Shown: positions 6,997-12,445 of the stretch, one piece after another
How the letters are laid out: each line of letters starts with the position of its first letter
How positions within the stretch are numbered: the stretch's first letter is position 1
Origin: Candidatus Omnitrophota bacterium
GTDB lineage: Bacteria > Omnitrophota > Gorgyraeia > Gygaellales > Profunditerraquicolaceae
Length of the DNA: 12,445 nt
Direction: 5' to 3'
NCBI GenBank assembly: GCA_023818905.1
Contig: JAMWDE010000005.1
Coordinates: forward strand, 1-12,445
Made by a program: the position numbers and the translations under genes
The notes under the pieces: model-generated
Database searches by the model: none
What the model was told of the DNA's origin: nothing
Seen by the model: the letters and a program-made list of their open reading frames with translations, nothing else

Positions 6997-7707
6997 TTAT
7001 ACCTTTATATCCAGTAACACAGAAGCAATCTTGCGCTCAAGACTAAATATGTCAATGGTATATCTACCTATTAAGACATGCTCAAATACAACCTTACCGG
7101 CATCGGTAAGGTAGGATTCAAGCTCTATATTATCTTTGATAAGTGTGACTCTCAAATCCCTGATTTCCTTCTGGGTCTGTTTTTCTCTTGTTGTCAACAT
7201 CAAACTAAATTCACCCTTGCCTTTACTTTCTACCTTTGCCTCCAGGGTCATATCCCCCAAATCCTTTAGGATGGCTATCTCATCTTTAAAATCCTTTATA
7301 TGTCGACTACGTAACACTGGAGCAGGTAGCAATTCCTGTCCCCATAAGACATCACCTGTGGTACTAATAAGCTCTAACATCTTCTCTTTTAACCTTAAAA
7401 ATATCTCCAAAATGACTGTCTTTTCTTCTGTGGGTTTTACCAGGATTTTCTTTGCAAGCTCCAGGATGCCCTCAGGAATATCTATCTGTTGACCGGAAGC
7501 CAGGTTTATCTGTAAGGCAACCGATTCAGCACAGTCTTGACAATTTATTAGATGTTGCTTAACTTGCTCTGCTTCTCCTGGAGATAGTCTATTCTCCACA
7601 AAACAAACGAGGGTCTCTTCATCAGGATGCAAGACTTCTCTGGCCATCTTTTCTGATTTCCATCTTCTGTAAATAAACCTGATTATCTTTTCTATTCTAT
7701 CTGTCAT
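6997..7707 (-). CDS. Zinc-finger (zf-HC2-like) anti-sigma factor, soluble
   Basis: A 236-residue protein starting at ATG 7707 behind AGGAGAGG. Residues 27-62 contain HPDEETLVCFVENRLS and HLINCQDC (H52, C56, C59), the HxxxCxxC zinc-binding motif of ZAS/zf-HC2 anti-sigma factors, with an upstream His at 27. Anti-sigma proteins of this type usually hold their sigma factor inactive through this N-terminal domain. Many continue into a transmembrane helix; none is seen here. A helical linker spans about 80-120. Residues about 140-236 look beta-rich, with ELESYLTDAGKVVFEHV and IGRYTIDIF, like carboxypeptidase-regulatory/FN3-like sandwiches. It sits 31 bases after the sigma gene and 8 bases before the CHAT gene, and the promoter-like element lies immediately upstream. 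Anti-sigma function for the adjacent sigma is inferred from motif plus position. Confidence 0.8.
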   Translation of the reverse strand: MTDRIEKIIRFIYRRWKSEKMAREVLHPDEETLVCFVENRLSPGEAEQVKQHLINCQDCAESVALQINLASGQQIDIPEGILELAKKILVKPTEEKTVILEIFLRLKEKMLELISTTGDVLWGQELLPAPVLRSRHIKDFKDEIAILKDLGDMTLEAKVESKGKGEFSLMLTTREKQTQKEIRDLRVTLIKDNIELESYLTDAGKVVFEHVLIGRYTIDIFSLERKIASVLLDIKV

Positions 7708-7712
7708 ACCCT

Positions 7713-7756
7713 CTCCTACTATAATAGACGTAAAAACATCAAAAATCTAACGCGAA
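7713..7756 (-). promoter_or_regulatory. Two-block promoter-like element, copy 2 (anti-sigma/CHAT genes)
   Basis: Block 1 TTCGCGTTAGATTTTT (7756-7741) covers the last codons and first stop base of the sigma gene. Block 2 TACGTCTATTATAGTAGGAG (7732-7713) lies in the gap before the anti-sigma ATG and includes its ribosome site. The 8-base spacer differs from copy 1 at 5 positions, although most of the flanking blocks are identical. It would drive the anti-sigma and CHAT genes separately from the sigma gene. Partial coding overlap of block 1 could also reflect a duplicated gene end. Confidence 0.5.
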
Positions 7757-8347
7757 ACCTCTATGTTTAAAGCATTCTCTAAGTCTTCTGATAATGCGGG
7801 CCTTGCGCATATCCAAAGCACTACGAGAAATCCTTAAAACCTTGCTCATCTCCTCCAGACTTAACCCCTGATTCAGATACATCTCTAAAAAATACTTCTC
7901 CTCTGCCTCTAGTTCTTCGATGCAATCCTTTAGATAATCTAATTTCTCTCTAAACACAATTTCATTTGCACAAGAAACCTCCTCATCTGCAAGTATATCT
8001 TTTAGACTAATGCCTTCTGGATTATCTTCATCTAATGAAACTGTTGGCTTCAATTTACGCAAGTAGTCTATGGTTAGATTGATGGTTACCTGTCTCAGCC
8101 AAGAGGCTAGACTACAACCATTCTTTGCCTTAAAACTCTTTAATTTTCTGTAATCGTCTCTTACCAGACTGAATAGTACGTCTTGGAAGATATCTTTTAC
8201 AGTATCTAGATTTATAAAAGAAGTGGTTTTTGTTTTTAAGATATGATAAATACAGCTGTAAATAAGACGGGAGTATCTTCTGGCGAATTCGTTCCAGGCG
8301 TCTGTGTCAGATTTTACACAGCGCTGAACAAATTCCAAATCATTCAT
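7739..8347 (-). CDS. ECF-like sigma-70 family RNA polymerase sigma factor
   Basis: A 202-residue two-domain sigma factor. Region 2 spans about 5-100: FVQRC..SDTDAWNEFARRYSRLIY, then DIFQDVLFSLV at 52-62 and SLASWLRQVTINLTIDYLRK at 79-98, which bind core polymerase and the -10 element. A short acidic linker follows (about 105-130). Region 4 spans about 132-192, with the helix-turn-helix GLSLEEMSKVLRISRSALDMRKARIIRRLRE at 161-191 for -35 recognition. No region 1 or 3, as expected for ECF-type factors. ATG 8347 has a rather distant AAGGTGG ribosome site (8366-8360, 12 bases). The adjacent zinc-finger protein is the probable anti-sigma. The C-terminal codons overlap block 1 of a promoter-like element also found upstream of the propeller gene, so self-regulated transcription of the island is plausible. 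I could not place it in a numbered ECF group. Confidence 0.92.
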   Translation of the reverse strand: MNDLEFVQRCVKSDTDAWNEFARRYSRLIYSCIYHILKTKTTSFINLDTVKDIFQDVLFSLVRDDYRKLKSFKAKNGCSLASWLRQVTINLTIDYLRKLKPTVSLDEDNPEGISLKDILADEEVSCANEIVFREKLDYLKDCIEELEAEEKYFLEMYLNQGLSLEEMSKVLRISRSALDMRKARIIRRLRECFKHRGFALDF

Positions 8348-8353
8348 AATGCT

Positions 8354-8381
8354 ATTATACCACCTTCAACAAAAAATCAAA
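8354..8381 (-). promoter_or_regulatory. Candidate promoter close to the sigma gene start
   Basis: On the minus strand TTTGAT (8381-8376), 16 bases, then a perfect TATAAT (8359-8354). Transcription from it would begin around the ATG at 8347, giving a leaderless message. Yet a ribosome site AAGGTGG (8366-8360) lies inside the spacer and would be usable only from a promoter further upstream. One of the two signals is therefore probably fortuitous. Confidence 0.3.
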
Positions 8382-8400
8382 AGAAATATAACCGATGTTT

Positions 8401-8446
8401 AAAAAATGCATTATTTGAAACGTCTCAATACAGTCTCATTCGTTTC
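8401..8446 (-). terminator. Possible weak terminator after the lipoyl-domain gene
   Basis: Between the metabolic operon and the sigma gene, GAAACG and CGTTTC (8446-8441 and 8422-8417) form a 6-bp stem with an 18-base loop. On the minus strand this is followed ten bases later by six T residues (8406-8401). The stem is short and the T-run is displaced, so termination would be inefficient. Position at an operon boundary is the main support. Confidence 0.25.
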
Positions 8447-8472
8447 TACCTTACTGAAGTTTTATCTCTGAG

Positions 8473-8709
8473 TTATCCTTCCTCTATAATTGCTAATACG
8501 TCACCTATACTCACTGTATCGCCTTCCTTAAATATGACCTCTGTGAGTATTCCTGAGCAAGGGCTGGGTAGATTAAAAGTAGCCTTGTCGGTAGTAAGCT
8601 CTACCAAGTCATCATTTTGATTTACCTTATCCCCTGGTTTAAAGTACCAGAAGGAAACCGTGGCTCTCTCAATCCCCTCGCCCAATTCTGGCAAAATCAC
8701 CCTCGTCAT
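8473..8709 (-). CDS. Stand-alone lipoyl-domain carrier protein
   Basis: A 78-residue protein that is just one lipoyl/biotinyl-attachment domain. It starts VILPELGEGIERATV and has the lipoylation hairpin TTDKATF with acceptor K42 in a canonical DKA, then GDTVSIGDVLAIIEEG at the end. Such domains are the swinging arms of 2-oxoacid dehydrogenase E2 subunits, shuttling acyl groups and electrons to E3. Here no linker, peripheral subunit-binding domain or acyltransferase core follows; the frame stops and the next 125 bases are non-coding. It overlaps lipB by ATGA and has a strong GGGAGG ribosome site, so it is translationally coupled to the enzyme that would octanoylate it, with E3 just upstream. 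It could be a free carrier serving an E2 encoded elsewhere, or an E2 gene reduced to its first domain. The DKA context is of E2 type rather than GcvH type. Confidence 0.85.
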   Translation of the reverse strand: MTRVILPELGEGIERATVSFWYFKPGDKVNQNDDLVELTTDKATFNLPSPCSGILTEVIFKEGDTVSIGDVLAIIEEG

Positions 8710-9377
8710 CTTATCCTCCCTGAACTTAAACCAACCTTTAATCGTTCATCAGCAAAGTTATCTTTGAATTTAAAAATAAGTTTTTGTTTTATCATCTCCA
8801 TGTCTACTCGCCTACTTAGAATCATTTCCAGCGCAACCATATCTATATCCATGCCACAAGGCCGTATAAGAGAAAAATTACGCAGGTCATCCTCTTTTAT
8901 ATTTATGCTTATTCCATGAAAGCTTATCCAATTCCTGATCGCAATCCCTAAAGAAGAAATCTTAAATCCCTTCACCCAAACTCCCGTCAAACCAGCGTAC
9001 CTGGTTGCTTCTATTCCAAAATCTGATAACAGCTCTATCACTACCTCCTCTAACCTTCTCAAGAAGAGATGTATATCTTTTTTAAGATAATGAAGGTTAA
9101 ATATAGGATAGGCATTGATTTGACCAGGGCCATGATAGGTCACATCTCCTGCACGCTCTATCTCGTATATAGGTATCCCCCTTTTTTTTAGTTCCTCCTC
9201 AGAGACCAATATATTTCTCCTATCTGCCTGCCTACCCAAGGTAATCACTGGATAATGACAACAGAGGATAAGCGCAGAACTCAAATGATTTTCTTTTACT
9301 ACCTGAAATATCTCTTTCTGAAACTGCCAGGCGTGTTTGAAATCAACCAGACCCAAATCAAAAACCTCAAATTCCAT
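8706..9377 (-). CDS. lipB: Octanoyl-[acyl carrier protein]:protein octanoyltransferase
   Basis: A 223-residue LipB, normal length. It transfers octanoyl from acyl carrier protein to the lysine of lipoyl domains, the first step of lipoate assembly before LipA inserts sulfur. Family features: HYPVITLGRQ at 41-50, GDVTYHGPGQINAYPI at 77-92, catalytic lysine in KISSLGI (K139), and catalytic cysteine in RPCGMD (C174). The usual RGG before DVTYHGPGQ reads RAG. The gene overlaps the end of the E3 gene by 11 bases and overlaps the lipoyl-domain gene by ATGA, so its substrate protein is encoded directly downstream. LipA is not in the window. Confidence 0.94.
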   Translation of the reverse strand: MEFEVFDLGLVDFKHAWQFQKEIFQVVKENHLSSALILCCHYPVITLGRQADRRNILVSEEELKKRGIPIYEIERAGDVTYHGPGQINAYPIFNLHYLKKDIHLFLRRLEEVVIELLSDFGIEATRYAGLTGVWVKGFKISSLGIAIRNWISFHGISINIKEDDLRNFSLIRPCGMDIDMVALEMILSRRVDMEMIKQKLIFKFKDNFADERLKVGLSSGRIR

Positions 9378-10677
9378 AATCTTTACTTAAGGCTAAATTT
9401 ATGGATTCAGATAAGGTGGGATGAGCAAATACAGTATCTTTTAACTGGCAGGTCTTAATCTTACAGTTGACTGCTAAGGTCAAAATACCGATGAGCTCAG
9501 TAGCCTTTGGGCCAATGATAGATGCTCCTAAGATTTCTCCTGAATTTGCCTCAGATATTATCTTGATAAATCCCTCTGTCTCATCTGAAATCCTAGCCAT
9601 ACCTGCACCTAAAAAATCAAACTTATGTAGCCTTATCTGAATACCTTTGGCCTTTGCCTCATCCTCTCTAAGGCCTACACTGGCCACCTCGGGTTCAGTA
9701 AAGATACAGTTTGGTATATTGGATTCAGATGATTTTTTGGGTCTATCAGGATGGACTATGTTTTCTACTGCCTGACAACCCTGATAAGCAGCAAAATGGG
9801 CAAGCATTATTTTTGCAGTACAGTCACCTGCTGCATAAATATTTGGAATATTGGTCCTTAGGTAAGCATCAATCAGTATTTTATTTTTTTCTGTGGCTAC
9901 GCCCACTCCTTCTAAACCAAGTCCGTCGGTATTGGGCATCCTTCCCACGCAAACCAAAATCAAATCATATCCCTGAATATCAAAATTATAGACATCGGTA
10001 TTGGTAAATACATCTATACCTTTCTTTCTAAAGATATTCTCTAATCTCTTGGCCAACTCTCTATCCTCTCCCGGAAGAATCTGTGGCATCTTCTCAATTA
10101 TGGTGATCTTTGCTCCTAAGATAGAAAAAAGGCAAGCGAATTCACAACCAATAACTCCGCCACCAACAATCAAAAAGGACTTGGGAATCTCTTTTAGATT
10201 TAATACTTCGTCACTAGAGATAACCCTTTTCCTATCAAACCTAAGGTTTTGAAGTTCAATCGGCTTTGAACCACTGGCAATAAGTATAAACCTCGTAGTT
10301 ATTTGTCTGTCTTCTACTTTTATAGTATTACAGGATAAGATCTCAGCCTTTCCGTTAATAAAGTCTATACCTTTAAGTAAGAACTGCATACCTTGGCGTA
10401 GTTGTTGGATTAGCTTTTCCTTGCGTGCTTGGATATCAGCAAAATTTATCTTTATGTCTGAGATTTCTATACCGAACACCCTAGATTTTCTAGAAAGGTT
10501 ATATACCTTAGCAGACTGCAGTAAGGCCTTGGTAGGAATACAACCGTAATTAAGACAGGTTCCTCCCAGGTGTCCCTGGTCAATAAGACAAACCTTTAAA
10601 CCATAATCCCTTGCAGTTACAGCGGCATTAAAACCTGCCCAACCTGCGCCAATTATAACCAGGTCATAGTTAGCCAT
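9367..10677 (-). CDS. lpdA: Dihydrolipoamide dehydrogenase (E3)
   Basis: A 436-residue class I pyridine nucleotide disulfide oxidoreductase that reoxidises dihydrolipoyl groups with NAD+ through FAD. FAD-binding GAGWAG lies at 10-15, the redox-active disulfide in GGTCLNYGCIPTK (C41, C46), and a second Rossmann motif VGGGVIGCEFA near 171-181. A YAAGDCT motif near 310-316 contacts FAD, and the C-terminal HPTLSE (H419, E424) supplies the catalytic base. The C41/C46 spacing and CLNYGC context favour E3 over glutathione or mercuric reductase. It is slightly shorter than typical E3 (about 460-475). It overlaps the malate dehydrogenase gene by 8 bases and lipB by 11, indicating tight co-expression with the lipoyl carrier. 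Confidence 0.92.
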   Translation of the reverse strand: MANYDLVIIGAGWAGFNAAVTARDYGLKVCLIDQGHLGGTCLNYGCIPTKALLQSAKVYNLSRKSRVFGIEISDIKINFADIQARKEKLIQQLRQGMQFLLKGIDFINGKAEILSCNTIKVEDRQITTRFILIASGSKPIELQNLRFDRKRVISSDEVLNLKEIPKSFLIVGGGVIGCEFACLFSILGAKITIIEKMPQILPGEDRELAKRLENIFRKKGIDVFTNTDVYNFDIQGYDLILVCVGRMPNTDGLGLEGVGVATEKNKILIDAYLRTNIPNIYAAGDCTAKIMLAHFAAYQGCQAVENIVHPDRPKKSSESNIPNCIFTEPEVASVGLREDEAKAKGIQIRLHKFDFLGAGMARISDETEGFIKIISEANSGEILGASIIGPKATELIGILTLAVNCKIKTCQLKDTVFAHPTLSESINLALSKDYGI

Positions 10678-11599
10678 GGCATTGCTTTAGATTATTAAGC
10701 TGTTCTCTCAAAGATAGGGCAGAACTAAGTAAGGCTTGTTTTTCTTGAGGTTGTAAATCTAACTCTATAATATCCTCGATGCCTGACCTTCCAATTCTGC
10801 AGGGCACACCAATACAGATATCTCTTAAACCATACTCTCCATCAAGATAGGCACTTACTCCAATGATGCGCTTCTCGTTCTTAGCAATCGCCTTTACTAA
10901 ATTAGTTATAGCTAAAGAAGGAGCCAGGTAAGCACTTCCATTACCCAACAGATCTACTATTTCTTTACCCCTCTCAATAGTACGTTTAACCAGGCGTTCT
11001 ATCTTTCCTTCGTCTAGAAACTCTTCTAAACTAATTCCTCTTATAGTGGTCAATCTACCTAAAGGCAACATACCTTCTCCGTGACTACCAAGCACATATG
11101 TGTCTATATCTGCCACAGAGATATTCAATTCTTTGCTGATAAGATTAATAAACCTGGAGGCATCTAAACTGACTCCCATACCAAATACCCTATTTGGGCT
11201 AAAACCTGTAATCTTAAGAGCATAATACGTCATAATGTCTAAGGGATTGGTTACTACAATTACTATCGCTTCTGCAGCAAGTGTTCTTATCCTAAGGCAT
11301 ATCTCCTTTAATATCTCTGCATTTTTTGTTAATAAATCCTCGCGTTTCATCCCGGGTTTACGGGTAAGACCAGCAGTAATCACCAAAATATCTGAGCCCT
11401 GGATTTCTTCAATTTGTTCTGTCCCTTTAATCTGGTAGTCCTGTTTTAAAAGCCCTGCCTGGTCTTCTAGGTCTAATGCCCTTGCCTGGGCAAGGCCTTT
11501 TATAATATCCACCAAAACCACCTCTCCAATTGCCTCTTGGAGAACCCGCATCGCAGTCAAGCTACCAACCTGTCCAGCACCGATTATGCCTATCTTCAT
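10670..11599 (-). CDS. mdh: Malate dehydrogenase (NAD-dependent, LDH-like type)
   Basis: A 309-residue enzyme interconverting malate and oxaloacetate with NAD(H). The Rossmann motif GAGQVG is at 7-12 and D31 ends the second strand, as in NAD-specific enzymes. The substrate loop GLTRKPGMKRED carries R80 and R86; arginine at the first position distinguishes malate from lactate dehydrogenases. VTNPLD is at 116-121, and the catalytic Asp/Arg pair LDASR is at 145-149. The catalytic His is H173 in GSHGEGMLPL, where nearly all relatives have HGD rather than HGE. It starts three bases after the isocitrate dehydrogenase stop, with no strong ribosome site, suggesting translational coupling. Together with its upstream neighbour it points to TCA-cycle or reductive-branch metabolism. 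Confidence 0.93.
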   Translation of the reverse strand: MKIGIIGAGQVGSLTAMRVLQEAIGEVVLVDIIKGLAQARALDLEDQAGLLKQDYQIKGTEQIEEIQGSDILVITAGLTRKPGMKREDLLTKNAEILKEICLRIRTLAAEAIVIVVTNPLDIMTYYALKITGFSPNRVFGMGVSLDASRFINLISKELNISVADIDTYVLGSHGEGMLPLGRLTTIRGISLEEFLDEGKIERLVKRTIERGKEIVDLLGNGSAYLAPSLAITNLVKAIAKNEKRIIGVSAYLDGEYGLRDICIGVPCRIGRSGIEDIIELDLQPQEKQALLSSALSLREQLNNLKQCHG

Positions 11600-11602
11600 A
11601 TT

Positions 11603-12445
11603 CTAATTATATCTTTTAAGCCTTGCAATAATAGCATCTGCCATCTCTTGGGTACCTACTGCTGTAGGGTCTTCGCGTTGGGGCTTTAAATCATAGGTCA
11701 CAAATTTACCTTCACTTATAACCTCTTCTACTGCTTTTTCTAATCTATCCGCTGCCTCTGACTCACCCATATACCTGAGCATCAGCACACCGGAGAGTAT
11801 CAGGGCAGTAGGATTTACTTTATTTAGACCTGTGTATTTTGGTGCTGCTCCATGAACTGCCTCAAATACCGCCATACCATCTCCGATATTGGCGCCTGGT
11901 GCAACGCCCAATCCACCTACCAGGCCTGCACAGAGATCAGAAATGATATCTCCGTAGAGATTAGGCAAAACTAACACATCATAGTTATGTGGTCTCTGCA
12001 CTAACTGCATTGCCATATTATCTACAATCGCCTCTTCAAAGATTATCTTACCCGAATACTCTTCGGCTAATTCACGGGCCACCCTCAAGAATAAACCGTC
12101 GGTAAACTTCATAATATTTGCCTTATGCACTGCTGTGACTTTCTTGCGTTTGAACTTTAAGGCGTATTCAAAAGCAAATCTTAAAATTCTAATAGAAGCA
12201 AAACGCGAGATAGGTTTGATAGAAATGGCTGAATCAGGACGGATCCTCTTCTGACTGTACTTCTCAATTTCTCTGATAAGCCTTTGGGTAAGAGGTTTCT
12301 CCTCTTCAAATTCAATACCGGCGTATAAATCCTCGGTATTCTCCCTTATCACCACTAAATCTATATCGCGGTAATGGCTTTTTACGCCTGGATATGATTT
12401 TACCGGTCTTACGCAGGCGTACAAATCCAAGGCCTGCCTAATAGC
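11603..12445 (-). CDS. Isocitrate dehydrogenase, NAD-type (5' end beyond window)
   Basis: The frame is open to the window edge, so the true start lies outside. 280 C-terminal residues are present, beginning [17 protein letters not shown]; an internal TTG at 12430 is not a credible start because conserved sequence precedes it. The family is isocitrate/isopropylmalate dehydrogenase. [12 protein letters not shown] supplies a substrate arginine, followed by [12 protein letters not shown], then [14 protein letters not shown] with the catalytic lysine. [13 protein letters not shown] carries the metal-binding aspartates, and [19 protein letters not shown] forms the nucleotide site. The VHKANIMK and DLYAGIE wording fits NAD-dependent isocitrate dehydrogenase better than LeuB, and the malate dehydrogenase three bases downstream supports that. 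A homoisocitrate or isopropylmalate role is less likely but not excluded without the N-terminus. Confidence 0.88.
   Translation of the reverse strand, partial: AIRQALDLYACVRPVKSYPGVKSHYRDIDLVVIRENTEDLYAGIEFEEEKPLTQRLIREIEKYSQKRIRPDSAISIKPISRFASIRILRFAFEYALKFKRKKVTAVHKANIMKFTDGLFLRVARELAEEYSGKIIFEEAIVDNMAMQLVQRPHNYDVLVLPNLYGDIISDLCAGLVGGLGVAPGANIGDGMAVFEAVHGAAPKYTGLNKVNPTALILSGVLMLRYMGESEAADRLEKAVEEVISEGKFVTYDLKPQREDPTAVGTQEMADAIIARLKRYN

Noticed and set aside
7136..7492. 118-codon plus-strand frame opposite the anti-sigma gene
   Set aside because: Shadow of the minus-strand gene: Ser/Phe-rich composition and no plausible start signal.
8243..8620. 125-codon plus-strand frame across the sigma start and lipoyl-domain gene
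   Set aside because: It runs antisense through two clear genes and their gap, and the translation has no family character.
12428..12430. TTG as start of the isocitrate dehydrogenase
   Set aside because: Conserved family sequence continues upstream to the window edge, so the gene is partial rather than starting there.
1..12445. CRISPR arrays, insertion sequences, attachment sites
   Set aside because: No regularly spaced repeats, transposase or integrase reading frame, or terminal inverted repeats were seen.

Overview
All supported genes in this window lie on the minus strand, so transcription runs from high to low coordinates. Coding density is high, genes commonly abut or overlap by a few bases, and base composition is moderately AT-rich. 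The gene content (NAD-type isocitrate dehydrogenase, malate dehydrogenase, lipoyl machinery, a DRTGG/phosphotransacetylase pair, an ECF-like sigma factor next to a CHAT protease) fits a poorly characterised Gram-negative-type lineage. The C-terminal part of the first gene, and the secreted propeller protein with its distinctive tail, remind me of Omnitrophota (former OP3). That placement is an impression from remembered protein styles, not a demonstrated identity. The contig is probably from an uncultured organism.

The layout falls into three blocks, in transcription order. (1) 12445 to 8473 is a tight metabolic operon: isocitrate dehydrogenase (5' end cut by the window), malate dehydrogenase, dihydrolipoamide dehydrogenase (E3), LipB octanoyltransferase and a free-standing 78-residue lipoyl domain. 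Gaps are 3 bases or less, or the genes overlap. This links TCA-type carbon flow to lipoyl carrier assembly and reoxidation, but no E2 acyltransferase core is present. (2) 8347 to 2978 is a regulatory island: an ECF-like sigma factor, a soluble HxxxCxxC zinc-finger anti-sigma-like protein with a beta-sandwich-like tail, a membrane protein built as CHAT protease - one transmembrane helix - eight TPRs, and an exported beta-propeller protein with an unusual C-terminal domain. A two-block DNA element with identical spacing occurs before both the anti-sigma gene and the propeller gene, and looks like a shared promoter, perhaps read by the island's own sigma factor. (3) 2738 to 1 is thioredoxin, a BioD-like/DRTGG P-loop protein and a phosphotransacetylase-like gene, behind a good housekeeping-type promoter.

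The two most notable points are these. The island suggests a complete transmembrane signalling route: periplasmic TPR sensor and propeller, cytoplasmic CHAT protease, anti-sigma, sigma, duplicated promoter. The phosphotransacetylase gene is chimeric: after about residue 206 it leaves its family and continues in frame, without its catalytic C-terminal motif, into sequence resembling a nucleotidyltransferase tail and then an HExxE-containing segment that runs off the window. This is either a real fusion protein or an assembly join.

No RNA genes, CRISPR arrays, insertion sequences or attachment sites were seen. No non-coding stretch exceeds 300 bases; the longest is 239 bases, between thioredoxin and the propeller gene.
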